DNA from: Reddybacter sp041277045
Lineage (GTDB): Bacteria; Pseudomonadota; Gammaproteobacteria; Pseudomonadales; Porticoccaceae
Direction of reading: 5' to 3'
Length of the DNA: 64,000 bases
NCBI GenBank assembly: GCA_041277045.1
Contig: JBGFSY010000001.1
Coordinates: 1,302,001-1,366,000 of the forward strand
Part shown: piece by piece, positions 16,695 through 24,379 of the stretch
Numbering within the stretch: the first letter of the stretch is position 1
Layout: every line of letters starts with the position of its first letter
Translations under genes and position numbers: made by a program
Notes under the pieces: generated by a model
Told to the model about the DNA's origin: nothing
The model's input: the letters and a program-made list of their open reading frames with translations, nothing else
Databases searched by the model: none

Positions 16695-17477
16695 GCGGAT
16701 TAATCTTGATAGGTTGTCCGTCCATATTCCAGGCTCAAGAATTAGCTTATCGGAATACCTATCAGGGTATTCTTTATGCCGATTGAAATCCTCTGCTTTT
16801 GCATATAGAAACTTCCACTCCATAGTTCTTGAAAAAAGGCATGCCGCCACTAAATCAATCTCATTACTTCTATAGAATCTATTGCGCCTTGTATTCCCTG
16901 TTTCGTCGGTTGAATTTCTAGTTCGTTTAAAATCAATGGTTAACTGATTTAAGTGAAACTGCTGAACAAAATCCCTTGGACTTAACTGACCTACCGATGG
17001 GTGCTCAACATGAGATGCGCTATATTGATATCTAGTAATACCGGATTCGCGATACTTTTGAGGAAGCAATTTAAGGGCAGTTTTCAGAGTGCCTAAGGTT
17101 GCCTGCTTTAGTGCGGTTACTTCGAGTTCCAAATCAGTGCATATTGCATCAATTGAAATTAATCCATTATCGTTTAAATAGCATAGATAATCGTAGATGG
17201 CTGGCTTTGTTGTATTTTTAATAACCTCTACATTTTTACATTCAAGTGAAAGAGTTCTATTACCAACATTAATATAAAAATCTTTGTCCAAATCGCCAGA
17301 TGCAGGCTGAATTGCATCGATCTCTCCATTTTGAGCTAGTTCGATTAGTACTTTTTCCAAGTGCTTTTCTGCAACAGCGCCCCTTACAGCCATGTAGGCG
17401 CGTGGGTTGTTTTCAAATACATTTGATAACTCTACTGCTGTTAAGCCTGTTGCTAAGTCTATTTCTTGCGCGGTCAT
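16689..17477 (-). CDS. Type II restriction endonuclease, PD-(D/E)xK type
   Basis: This 262-residue protein has a likely nuclease core: Glu38 in a helix (AVAEKHLEK), an acidic loop GDLDKDFYIN (61-70) and the strand LSLECKN with ExK at 79-81. I cannot assign a named restriction enzyme or a target site. The ATG at 17477 overlaps the stop of the upstream HTH gene in ATGA. The nearby divergent cytosine methyltransferase and the controller-like HTH protein make a restriction subunit the natural reading. The stop codon lies within the attC. Confidence 0.75.
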   Translation of the reverse strand: MTAQEIDLATGLTAVELSNVFENNPRAYMAVRGAVAEKHLEKVLIELAQNGEIDAIQPASGDLDKDFYINVGNRTLSLECKNVEVIKNTTKPAIYDYLCYLNDNGLISIDAICTDLELEVTALKQATLGTLKTALKLLPQKYRESGITRYQYSASHVEHPSVGQLSPRDFVQQFHLNQLTIDFKRTRNSTDETGNTRRNRFYRSNEIDLVAACLFSRTMEWKFLYAKAEDFNRHKEYPDRYSDKLILEPGIWTDNLSRLIRT

Positions 17478-17764
17478 TCTTCATCCTTGCCGTATTCAAG
17501 TAGGTCAGATATTGAGCATTCAAGGACGCGGCAGAGGGTGTCTAGAGCTGTGAGGGTAGTGTTGTAAGCAGGTCTTGAGCCTATAGCTTCTAATGTAGCT
17601 TTAGACAAGCCACTAAGCTCAGCAAGCTCATGATAAGTAAGCTTACAGTTGTTGTTTTTGCTGTAAGCTGCCATTACTTCTCTTAATTTCACTTCAATCA
17701 CTTGTACTCTCAATACAATTTTGTTACTGTTGATTTGGGTTATGGTCGCAGTAGTTGCGAGCAC
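17474..17764 (-). CDS. XRE-family controller (C protein-like) of the restriction-modification set
   Basis: The helix-turn-helix domain spans the C-terminal two thirds: VKLREVM, LTYHELAELSGLSKATLEAI, then TLTALDTLCRVLECSISDLLEY. Small XRE proteins next to type II endonuclease genes time endonuclease expression after methylation is established. The 96-residue reading starts with GTG at 17764; a later GTG or TTG giving about 75 residues is possible, because the first 20 residues are outside the family norm. It overlaps the endonuclease gene by three bases and is divergent from the methyltransferase gene 39 bases away. A short inverted repeat TTGTA/TACAA sits at 17702-17718. Confidence 0.75.
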   Translation of the reverse strand: MLATTATITQINSNKIVLRVQVIEVKLREVMAAYSKNNNCKLTYHELAELSGLSKATLEAIGSRPAYNTTLTALDTLCRVLECSISDLLEYGKDEE

Positions 17765-17803
17765 GCTTAGATAAACTTTCTAAAGATAATTGAAATAGAC
17801 AAT

Positions 17804-19024
17804 ATGCTCAAGACAATTAGTTTATATACAGGCGCGGGAGGACTTGATCTTGGGCTCGAAGCGGCAGGTTTTGAAACAACTGTTGCCGTTGAGTTCAACA
17901 AATGGGCTTGCGAGACTCTTAACCATAATCGACCACAATGGAACACATTGCATCGTGACATTCACGATGTATCCAGTAGTGAAATTATTGAAGTCGGAGG
18001 ATTCTCTAACAATGAGCCGAGCCTATTGATTGGTGGCCCTCCATGCCAACCTTTTTCAAAAGCAGCTTACTGGTCTAAAGGTGATACAAAAAGATTAAAT
18101 GACCCTCGTGCAGATACATTATCGGCTTACCTTAGAGTATTAAAAGATCTCAAACCAAAAGCGTTTTTAATGGAAAATGTCTTTGGCATTACCTACAAGG
18201 GAAAGGATGAGGCAATCGACCTTCTTAGGGGTGTTGTTGCAAAAATTAATGCCGAAGAAGGAACAAATTATAATTTCAATTTAGGCATTATAAATGCCGC
18301 AGACTTCGGCGTCCCTCAAATAAGAGAAAGGGTTTTTATAATAGGCTCACGTGACGGTCTTGATTTTAAATTCCCTGTTCCGACACACAAAAACCCTGAA
18401 TTTGAAGAAAATGATTTATTTCCCTTGGAGAATTGGCGCACAACATGGGATGCAATTGGTGATTTAAATCATTTAAGCCACTCAGATATTCCAGCTACTG
18501 GAAAATGGGCTGATCTGTTGCCAAGCATCCCAGAAGGTAAAAACTACTTGCATCACACCAATAGAGGGGACGGGTTGCCTTTGTTTGGATGGCGCGCTCG
18601 CTATTGGAGCTTCTTACTTAAACTTGCTAAAGATAAGCCTTCTTGGACTATTCAGGCGCAACCTGGAAGTGCAATAGGCCCATTTCATTGGAAAAGCCGT
18701 AGACTCTCAACTAGAGAACTATGTCGCATCCAAACTTTTCCAGATGAGTTTGATATCCTTGGGGGAAGAACAGAGATACAACGTCAGCTCGGTAATGCAG
18801 TACCAAGTCTTATGGGCGAGATATTGGGGAGAGAAATTAAACGACAGTTTTTTCAAATAGAAACGAATTCACCTCTTAAATTACTTCAGGAAGTTAATAA
18901 AACACCTTTTAGGAAGCAAAGAATCAGGCCTGTTCAAGAAAAATATTTAGAGTTGCTAGGCGAACATAATGATCACCCTGGAACTGGAAAAGGACCTCAG
19001 GCGATTAGCAGAAAGAGCACCTAA
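17804..19024 (+). CDS. DNA (cytosine-5) methyltransferase
   Basis: This 406-residue enzyme methylates cytosine at C5 in its recognition site. Conserved blocks are all visible: motif I SLYTGAGGLDLGLEAAG, motif IV GGPPCQPFSKAAYW with the catalytic Cys81, motif VI MENVFG, motif VIII QIRERVFIIG, the target-recognition region, and motif X QLGNAVPS. It is the modification half of the cassette and is transcribed toward the neighbouring attC, opposite to the cassette direction. Its TAA (19022-19024) falls in that attC core. The target sequence cannot be read from the protein. Confidence 0.93.
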   Translation: MLKTISLYTGAGGLDLGLEAAGFETTVAVEFNKWACETLNHNRPQWNTLHRDIHDVSSSEIIEVGGFSNNEPSLLIGGPPCQPFSKAAYWSKGDTKRLNDPRADTLSAYLRVLKDLKPKAFLMENVFGITYKGKDEAIDLLRGVVAKINAEEGTNYNFNLGIINAADFGVPQIRERVFIIGSRDGLDFKFPVPTHKNPEFEENDLFPLENWRTTWDAIGDLNHLSHSDIPATGKWADLLPSIPEGKNYLHHTNRGDGLPLFGWRARYWSFLLKLAKDKPSWTIQAQPGSAIGPFHWKSRRLSTRELCRIQTFPDEFDILGGRTEIQRQLGNAVPSLMGEILGREIKRQFFQIETNSPLKLLQEVNKTPFRKQRIRPVQEKYLELLGEHNDHPGTGKGPQAISRKST

Positions 19025-19071
19025 CGCTTCGCTCTGCGGAAAATTTGTCCGGCAGCAGCGCCTTGTTAGAA
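19019..19071 (-). other. attC recombination site of the Gabija cassette
   Basis: On the minus strand it starts TTCTAACAAGG (core 19071-19065) and ends GCGTTAGGT (core 19025-19019). At 53 bp it is a short attC, with a GCTGCTGCCGG/CCGCAGAGC-type imperfect stem. The first core has T instead of a purine at position 1, a common deviation. Confidence 0.78.
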
Positions 19072-19082
19072 ATTTCGACTGA

Positions 19083-20498
19083 TTACGGCACAGTATTTCT
19101 ATTTGAGAATACTGTCACAGATTTTGCTCCACGCGATAAAGCGACATATAGATTCTGTGGAGTCATAGCGCCAGCATCCAAAATAAGAGAGTGCTCTGAT
19201 TCTAAGCCTTTCAACAGCAATGTAGATCCAATAGCTCTTTGCGGAATTCTTTTATCGCCTTGGTGCCGTCTCTGCTCTCGTATAATTTCTGCTGACATCA
19301 TAATTGTTTTAGAAGGATCACTAATACTTAACGAAACAGCATTCTTTAAGGCAGAGAATGCACCTTTTCTAAAGGTCCTTGTATTAGGGCAAAGCTCAAG
19401 AGAGCTTAACAAGCTAGCTATTGAGTCCCTACCTCCAGTTTCGATTACCAATTTAACTGCAAGCTCTATCTCTGTAGCTGGTGTGCGATTTCTTCCTGCT
19501 AAAATTGTAGGTATACGCTTATTTATGTTTGACCGCCCAACCCCTGCCATCATTAATGAAACTGAGCTGAGAATTGTATCAGCTAGTTCGCTGCCATTTA
19601 AATTGTCCATATTAGAGGCGATTTCGGTAACATCACCCAGATCTACAGGCTCAACGACATCAATACCTCTAGATGAGCTAGCAAAGTTATGTCTTGATCT
19701 AGGATTTCTAGAATCTCCGATAATTAGAAGTGAATCTTCAACGTTATTTTCAGTTCTTATTCGATATTGGGCTTGATTTTGAGTTTGAATGTTTTTCTGT
19801 GCGTTATCGGATAATTCATTCCAGTGCACATGGGCAGGACAACCTAATAAATTAATAGAGCCTCCATTCAGTAAGGCGTCTCGACAATTTAGTACCCATT
19901 GCCCTAACTCGGGGGTTTCCGCATTAATCCATCGCCAAGGAGTATTTAGTTCAGCAATTAAAGGAAATCTTGCTTTTACATCTTGATCCCATGAAGGCAT
20001 AGGCCCACCGAAATTAAATATGCATTGCATCGGGTCGCCAAACACTACTGTAGGTAAAACTTCTGACAATGAACATATCAATTTATGCTGGTCGACATCG
20101 CAGTCTTGATACTCATCGACCAACAACCGTGAATATGACGACCTAATTATCTCAACGATATTTCCAGTACAAATATATTCATTAACTTTTCTCCGTAATT
20201 CCGGATAAAAAACTCTCGGGTTCTTTGGCGTGCTCTGAATTACACATGAATTCGGGAACATTTTTGCAACACGTAAAGCCCAGCCATCTATAGTCGATAC
20301 AACAAAATTATTACTAGGAACTCTTAGCCGTTTTAGCCTTTGCTTTAACGCCGCTACTCCCGCTGTTGTATGTGTTAATACCAAATAAGGCTTCACAGTT
20401 TCAATATTTAGAGCTTCTGTAATTAAGTGTGTTTTTCCACAACCAGCGGGTGCAACTACCAACCCTCTTTCGGAATTTAGAACAGCCTCTAGTGTCAC
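19083..20498 (-). CDS. gajB: Gabija GajB-like UvrD/PcrA-family helicase
   Basis: In Gabija, GajB is the helicase-like NTPase that works with the GajA nuclease against phage. The 471 residues show Walker A APAGCGKT (about 16-23), LLVDEYQDCD (Walker B/motif II, about 125), GDPMQCIF (motif III) and the C-terminal YVALSRGAKSV motif. It is much shorter than housekeeping UvrD/Rep but close to the described GajB (about 494). I chose the GTG at 20498: AAGGAG lies seven bases upstream, and this start overlaps the gajA stop by one base, implying coupling. The TTG-started ORF at 20525 lacks a ribosome site. Confidence 0.85.
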   Translation of the reverse strand: MTLEAVLNSERGLVVAPAGCGKTHLITEALNIETVKPYLVLTHTTAGVAALKQRLKRLRVPSNNFVVSTIDGWALRVAKMFPNSCVIQSTPKNPRVFYPELRRKVNEYICTGNIVEIIRSSYSRLLVDEYQDCDVDQHKLICSLSEVLPTVVFGDPMQCIFNFGGPMPSWDQDVKARFPLIAELNTPWRWINAETPELGQWVLNCRDALLNGGSINLLGCPAHVHWNELSDNAQKNIQTQNQAQYRIRTENNVEDSLLIIGDSRNPRSRHNFASSSRGIDVVEPVDLGDVTEIASNMDNLNGSELADTILSSVSLMMAGVGRSNINKRIPTILAGRNRTPATEIELAVKLVIETGGRDSIASLLSSLELCPNTRTFRKGAFSALKNAVSLSISDPSKTIMMSAEIIREQRRHQGDKRIPQRAIGSTLLLKGLESEHSLILDAGAMTPQNLYVALSRGAKSVTVFSNRNTVP

Positions 20499-22231
20499 TA
20501 CTGATCTCCTTGAGGTCTGGACCAAGAAAATAAACTATTTATAGGGACCTTAAATACATCGGTGAAGTTGTGATAGCTTGGCATAACAATTGATTTCGCT
20601 AATGTTTCAGCTGGCTCGATGTCTTTATACCAAGACTTCTTCTTAGCAGCCTTTGACAATACTGCTCTCATAGAATCGTCAAAATCATCAAGACAATCAT
20701 CTAAAGAAAATTCATTATTTGAAAAATTTTGAATGCTCGAATTTATAGAATCACGGCTTTTTCTTGAAATAGCATATTCAATTAACTCTGGTATAACGTC
20801 CTGTGGACAGGAGTTAAATAAGACATCTTCTGTGGCGAAATTATTACCCCATTCAAAGACGCTAATCCCTTGTTCTTGCGCCTCAGCAGTAAACACAGCA
20901 TGCTCAAGGCTCTTGTCAGAATCTTTGAAGATAGCCGTTGAGTAACCCAGGCTTCTAAAAACCTTGGCGCGCTGAAACATGCTATCGCCCCCTCCATCAG
21001 TACAATATGTACCATATGCTTGAATACTCGCGGTATTTTGAGTCTGGCAATAAAGATCGATACCCTTAACTAAACCAATTTCTGTCTTCCCTTCACAAAC
21101 TATTACCGATTTACTAAAGAACGCTTCGGCACACACCCTTAAGGTACTTTGTTGTTCATCACCTCCACTTAACGAAAAAATCAAATGTGAATAATTAGTA
21201 TTCGGCGGCGGAAATGGGACTGCACCAGCTTTTCTAACTACATGTAATTGGGTAGCTTGAAGCTCTCTTAGAACATATGGTGAATGCGTTGTAATAAAAA
21301 GCTGTTGATCAGGCTCTTCTGTTTTAGATCCTAGCTCATTTAACAGCCTTGTGATTCTATATGGTTCCAAACCATATTCGGCTTCATCCACAATAAGTAT
21401 TCTAGACGCACTAGCTGCTTTTTGGAGACCACTAATTAGCAATCGAGCAGAGCCTGTCCCCAATTGCCTTAGCGGTGTGTTGTCATTATTATGTAGACTA
21501 ATAGCACCATGGGAGAGGGAAACGCTGTTAACATCAAGTAAAGCCTTTAAATCACCTACTGGCACACCTAAGTTGTTCGCTACAGTTTTAACCTGCGTTA
21601 AAACATTATCGACACCTTCAATTTGATGCTCAGAAAATGCTACGCGAGAATTACGACTAAGTTGAGCCAATGTTGACGATATATCAAAGCTATCTTCCGA
21701 TAATTTATTTAAAACAGATCGATTTCCCCAAGCTAAATGTTGATTAGAAGCTACACCTAATCTAGCTGGAGTTACTAGCTCGCGGTGTTTCCAAGGCAGC
21801 CTTCTTTCTGTACCTTCAACTTGCGCTCTTTCGGAATAGAGTAGCCAGTCTGCATCTAAATCTGCGCCTACGGTTAATTTTAATGTAAGAACAACTTCTT
21901 CGTTGGCCTGAGGTTCATCAGTTATTGTTCCAGACGCTGAATTAAAGCTTCTTAAGAACATACCATAAACATCAATATTTTTGAGTTGATCACTTAAAGC
22001 GCCAAGGGTGATCCATATTTCTATTGGGCTATCTGTATTAAGCTCAAAAAAATCAGCATCCGTAAATGGATAGGATCGTCTTGCTCCCAAAGCAAGGTCT
22101 ATAGCCTCTAGTATGGTAGATTTACCCGAATCCCCAGGGCCAATCAGGCAGTTCAATCCAGGATTAGGAAGCCATTCCAGGTCTTTAATTGCTCTAAAAT
22201 TTTTTATATGGATATGTCGAACTTGTGACAA
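20498..22231 (-). CDS. gajA: Gabija GajA-like OLD-family ATPase/TOPRIM nuclease
   Basis: GajA is a nucleotide-sensing DNA endonuclease. The 577 residues match the described GajA length (578). Domains: ABC-type ATPase with Walker A GPGDSGKS (31-38), signature-like LGTGSARLL (257-265), Walker B ILIVDEAE (278-285) and H-loop TTHSP (314-318); then TOPRIM with the metal Glu in VIVCEGKTE (Glu380) and DxD in KDSD (437, 439). All catalytic elements look intact. The start is TTG at 22231 with AAGGA seven bases upstream. The gene begins 57 bases inside its cassette. Pairing with a small UvrD-like gene distinguishes Gabija from lone OLD nucleases. Confidence 0.87.
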   Translation of the reverse strand: MSQVRHIHIKNFRAIKDLEWLPNPGLNCLIGPGDSGKSTILEAIDLALGARRSYPFTDADFFELNTDSPIEIWITLGALSDQLKNIDVYGMFLRSFNSASGTITDEPQANEEVVLTLKLTVGADLDADWLLYSERAQVEGTERRLPWKHRELVTPARLGVASNQHLAWGNRSVLNKLSEDSFDISSTLAQLSRNSRVAFSEHQIEGVDNVLTQVKTVANNLGVPVGDLKALLDVNSVSLSHGAISLHNNDNTPLRQLGTGSARLLISGLQKAASASRILIVDEAEYGLEPYRITRLLNELGSKTEEPDQQLFITTHSPYVLRELQATQLHVVRKAGAVPFPPPNTNYSHLIFSLSGGDEQQSTLRVCAEAFFSKSVIVCEGKTEIGLVKGIDLYCQTQNTASIQAYGTYCTDGGGDSMFQRAKVFRSLGYSTAIFKDSDKSLEHAVFTAEAQEQGISVFEWGNNFATEDVLFNSCPQDVIPELIEYAISRKSRDSINSSIQNFSNNEFSLDDCLDDFDDSMRAVLSKAAKKKSWYKDIEPAETLAKSIVMPSYHNFTDVFKVPINSLFSWSRPQGDQ

Positions 22232-22282
22232 GATAAAATCCTTCTTACTTTAACGAGCTACGAGAATAGATAATCGGTGTAT

Positions 22283-22363
22283 TTCTAACGCCGCAATAAA
22301 AGGCGAGCGTAGCGAGTCCAGCCCACGTTTTTTTGTGGGCGATTTTTCATTGCCTTGTTATGC
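22283..22363 (-). other. attC recombination site of the membrane-protein cassette
   Basis: On the minus strand the first core is GCATAAC (22363-22357) and the last is GTTAGAA (22289-22283), preceded by GGC. Between them, GCCCAC and GTGGGC at 22321-22340 form an internal hairpin, giving an 81-bp site. The gene stop (22360-22358) lies in the first core. Confidence 0.75.
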
Positions 22364-22831
22364 ACTTTTATCTTCATGTGCTCCAGCTGATTTATAGTAT
22401 GATTCTCTTAAAGCTGGAATTGGATTGCCGCCGTCTGCTTGCTTGTAATGTCGAGTAAACCAAGTAATTAGATTGTGCTTCATCACAATTTTTGAGTCTG
22501 CGAACTCGAAGCGCTTTGAGTGAAAGCTCCGACCCTTTTCGTATGCGTCAAATTCTTCAATTGTCACTGGCTTTTCATCAATGTTGTAAATTGTTGACTC
22601 AGAACCATATGCCACGCCATTTGTTTTATTGTATTTGTTATTTAGGAACCATCGGTCATTCTCACACATTCGAATAAGGGTATTTAAATTATCAGTTAGT
22701 ATCCATTTTCCAATAGCCTTATGTAGGAGCATGTCTCTAAGAACAAGCAATAAAGGAAGAATGACAAATGTGAATGCTCCAGCACCCATTATTTTAAATA
22801 TTGCCATCCACGAAATATCAAACATTTGCAC
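22358..22831 (-). CDS. Membrane-anchored cassette protein, unknown
   Basis: This 157-residue protein is not recognised. It has an N-terminal membrane helix (MGAGAFTFVILPLLLVLRDM, about 15-35) followed by a soluble, aromatic-rich cytoplasmic part (WFLNNKYNKTNG; GRSFHSKRFEF; WFTRHYKQADG). It starts with GTG at 22831 after AAGGAG; an in-frame ATG six bases later is a possible alternative. It is the first cassette of the array in reading direction. Its stop lies in its attC. Placement next to defence cassettes makes an accessory or defence role conceivable, but nothing in the sequence shows one. Confidence 0.65.
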   Translation of the reverse strand: MQMFDISWMAIFKIMGAGAFTFVILPLLLVLRDMLLHKAIGKWILTDNLNTLIRMCENDRWFLNNKYNKTNGVAYGSESTIYNIDEKPVTIEEFDAYEKGRSFHSKRFEFADSKIVMKHNLITWFTRHYKQADGGNPIPALRESYYKSAGAHEDKSA

Positions 22832-22845
22832 GATCTCTCCTTATT

Positions 22846-22852
22846 GCATAAC
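22846..22852 (-). other. Proximal boundary core of the cassette array (attI- or attC-type)
   Basis: Minus strand GTTATGC at 22852-22846 sits just before the first cassette gene and matches the cleavage core at the other attC (GTTATGC/GCATAAC). No convincing partner core or stem is visible within 130 bases on its far side, so it could be an attI core or a worn attC. Confidence 0.45.
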
Positions 22853-22873
22853 ATTTTATTCAACGGAACCCTT

Positions 22874-23082
22874 CCGACTATCACCTTTCTCACTATCACA
22901 AAAGCTTTTCGGTAAGGAAAGGGCTACTTAACGTTATTATTCAATGAGTTAACTGGGCTTTCAGCTCGCGATTGAAAGTGATAGTGAGAGCAGGGATGCT
23001 GGTCAAGAAAATCTTTTCGCTTGATCATATATTTATATTGTTAAGTTTCAAAGACTTGTAAGATTTTCAGGTGATAGTGAGA
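22874..23082. repeat. Short repeats GTGATAGTGAGA flanking the cassette-array boundary
   Basis: Identical 12-mers occur on the plus strand at 22978-22989 and 23071-23082 and on the minus strand at 22899-22888, with a partial copy ACTATCAC at 22877-22884. Full copies are about 90 bases apart. They sit just outside the first cassette and are found nowhere else that I noticed in the window. Confidence 0.6.
23024..23051 (-). promoter_or_regulatory. Candidate promoter reading into the cassette array (Pc-like)
   Basis: Minus strand TTGAAA (23051-23046) and TATGAT (23029-23024) are 16 bases apart, close to sigma-70 consensus. It points toward the first cassette, whose boundary is about 170 bases downstream, a distance like that of the integron Pc promoter. 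No transcript evidence. Confidence 0.45.
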
Positions 23083-23233
23083 ATGCTTCTCCTGATGTCG
23101 GTAGCTTGAGGTATTCTAGGTTTACTTCTGTTGACCCTGCTTGTTGCCAGATATCATCAGAATTCGTAACGATAACTGGGCTCAGCCCCCAACTTCTCGC
23201 AACCACACCCCTGTGCCAAGCATCAATTAAACC
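23045..23233 (-). pseudogene. C-terminal fragment of an unidentified gene
   Basis: Directly after the stop of the lipocalin-like gene, and in its frame, about 62 codons run to a stop at 23045 with no start codon. They encode a protein-like stretch including ARSWGLSPVIVTNSDDIWQQ and LKLPTSGEAFSLSPE. I do not recognise the family. It looks like the tail of a gene whose front was removed when the neighbouring segment joined here, or a C-terminal extension cut off by a stop. Confidence 0.45.
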
Positions 23234-24289
23234 CTAACGCGCCGCAGGAATCGTCTTGCCCACCGGTTCACCATCAATAATTTGGTCGCAATACTCCGAT
23301 AAACCGTAACCAACTTTATCTTCGTACCGGTACTCCGTCATGGCTTCGGTAATGCGGGTGTGCAGCCATTCGCCATTGTCGAGCTGGCGTCGGTTGCGCA
23401 CGGGTACCAGGGTAATCACTTTACCGGTAATGATGTATTCGCCTTTTTCGGTTTTTGCCCAGGCGCGCAGTGCGGTTTGGTTGAAGTCGTCGTCCCATTC
23501 GGAGTCGACGGTGCACTCGGTAATCAGTTCGTATTCGCCGTTATTTAAAATCATGCCGCCGGAGTCGAGTTGCCCATCGGCGGTGCCGGTGGTCATGATC
23601 ATGGCGCCGAAGTTTTCGTCAAAGCTGATGGGCAACCAGCGGTACCAGTAAATGTTCTGCCAGTAGCGTGGGCCCCAGGAGTGGTCGCGCAGGCCGTAGC
23701 CAGAAATCGTCCAGGTGTCGTCGCCGACGGTGATGGTGCCTTCGGCTTTCACGTGCTGTTCGAAGTGGGCGCGGGCGAGGGCGTGTTCCATGTCTAACTC
23801 AATGGGTGAGCCGTCATCGTTTAAATGCTCGCCGCCGTAGATGGGCGAGATGCCGGTGTAGTCGAGTTTAATGGAGCAGGGTTTTTTGGGGTTTTCTTTA
23901 AAGGCTTTACTGGGGTTGAGTAGAGCCTGGGGGTCGGCCATTACCAGTATGTCGCCGTCATAACTGACGTGAAGTTTTTTGTAGGGCTCGACAATGTCGA
24001 AGCGCGCGCCACCTGCCTCAAAGGCATCGTTAGTGGTGATGCTGGCTTTTTGAAACATAAAGCCAGCAGTGCCGTCGGGGAAGTACAGGCAGATGGAGAC
24101 CTCGGCATAGCCTTCGTTGACGCGGTTGCCGATGCGAAACCAGCCGCCGACTTTTTGTTCGCCATCGTAAATGTTGTAGTAGGCACTTTCGTTAAAGTTG
24201 CTAGCGGCTTCGGGTTCGTGGGTGTATTCGTCTTTGGGTTCCATCCTGACGTTGTCTTCAGGCTTGGTGATAAAGGCGTGCTTGGCCAT
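23234..24289 (-). CDS. AttH/lipocalin-like protein (DUF7064-type)
   Basis: The 351-residue protein is rich in beta strands and aromatic residues, with the motif GYGLRDHSWGPRYW near residue 185 and a Trp-rich YWYRWLP. This RDHSWGPR signature belongs to lipocalin-fold AttH/carotenoid-hydratase-like proteins that often sit in steroid or terpenoid degradation clusters; their biochemical role is unknown. There is no signal peptide, so it is probably cytoplasmic. The ATG at 24289 gives the family-like start; the ORF extends 81 bases upstream without a ribosome site. It is the last gene of a minus-strand catabolic run. Confidence 0.72.
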   Translation of the reverse strand: MAKHAFITKPEDNVRMEPKDEYTHEPEAASNFNESAYYNIYDGEQKVGGWFRIGNRVNEGYAEVSICLYFPDGTAGFMFQKASITTNDAFEAGGARFDIVEPYKKLHVSYDGDILVMADPQALLNPSKAFKENPKKPCSIKLDYTGISPIYGGEHLNDDGSPIELDMEHALARAHFEQHVKAEGTITVGDDTWTISGYGLRDHSWGPRYWQNIYWYRWLPISFDENFGAMIMTTGTADGQLDSGGMILNNGEYELITECTVDSEWDDDFNQTALRAWAKTEKGEYIITGKVITLVPVRNRRQLDNGEWLHTRITEAMTEYRYEDKVGYGLSEYCDQIIDGEPVGKTIPAAR

Positions 24290-24379
24290 TTTTATTGTCT
24301 CTAATTTGAAGGGCTTAATAAGTGAATAATTGGGGTGTCTGAGTATGCGCGATGCTTCACTGGTCGGCAAATAGCTGGC

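Larger units (their letters stand above)
16346..22852 (-). mobile_element. Array of integron gene cassettes without integrase (CALIN-like)
   Basis: Three attC-like sites (16623-16694, 19019-19071, 22283-22363) and a fourth core site (22846-22852) divide this visibly AT-rich segment into cassettes read on the minus strand. In that orientation each attC starts with a CTAACAA or CATAACAA core and ends with GCGTTAG, like known 59-be sites. Implied cassette borders (cut after G of GTT): 22289-22851 (membrane protein), 19025-22288 (Gabija), 16629-19024 (restriction-modification), and a last one at or below 16628 with no recognisable attC at its end. No integrase gene lies in the window, so this is a cluster of attC sites or a fragment of a larger integron. 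Confidence 0.8.

Noticed and set aside
19045..19776. 243-codon plus-strand ORF opposite gajB
   Set aside because: Shadow frame; gajB has intact helicase motifs and a good start.
22846..22960. A full fourth attC site
   Set aside because: Only one core (GTTATGC) is convincing; no matching core or stem was found on the far side, so only a boundary core is listed.
22832..24370. An integron integrase gene upstream of the cassettes
   Set aside because: No frame here encodes a tyrosine recombinase; the next gene is a lipocalin-like protein.
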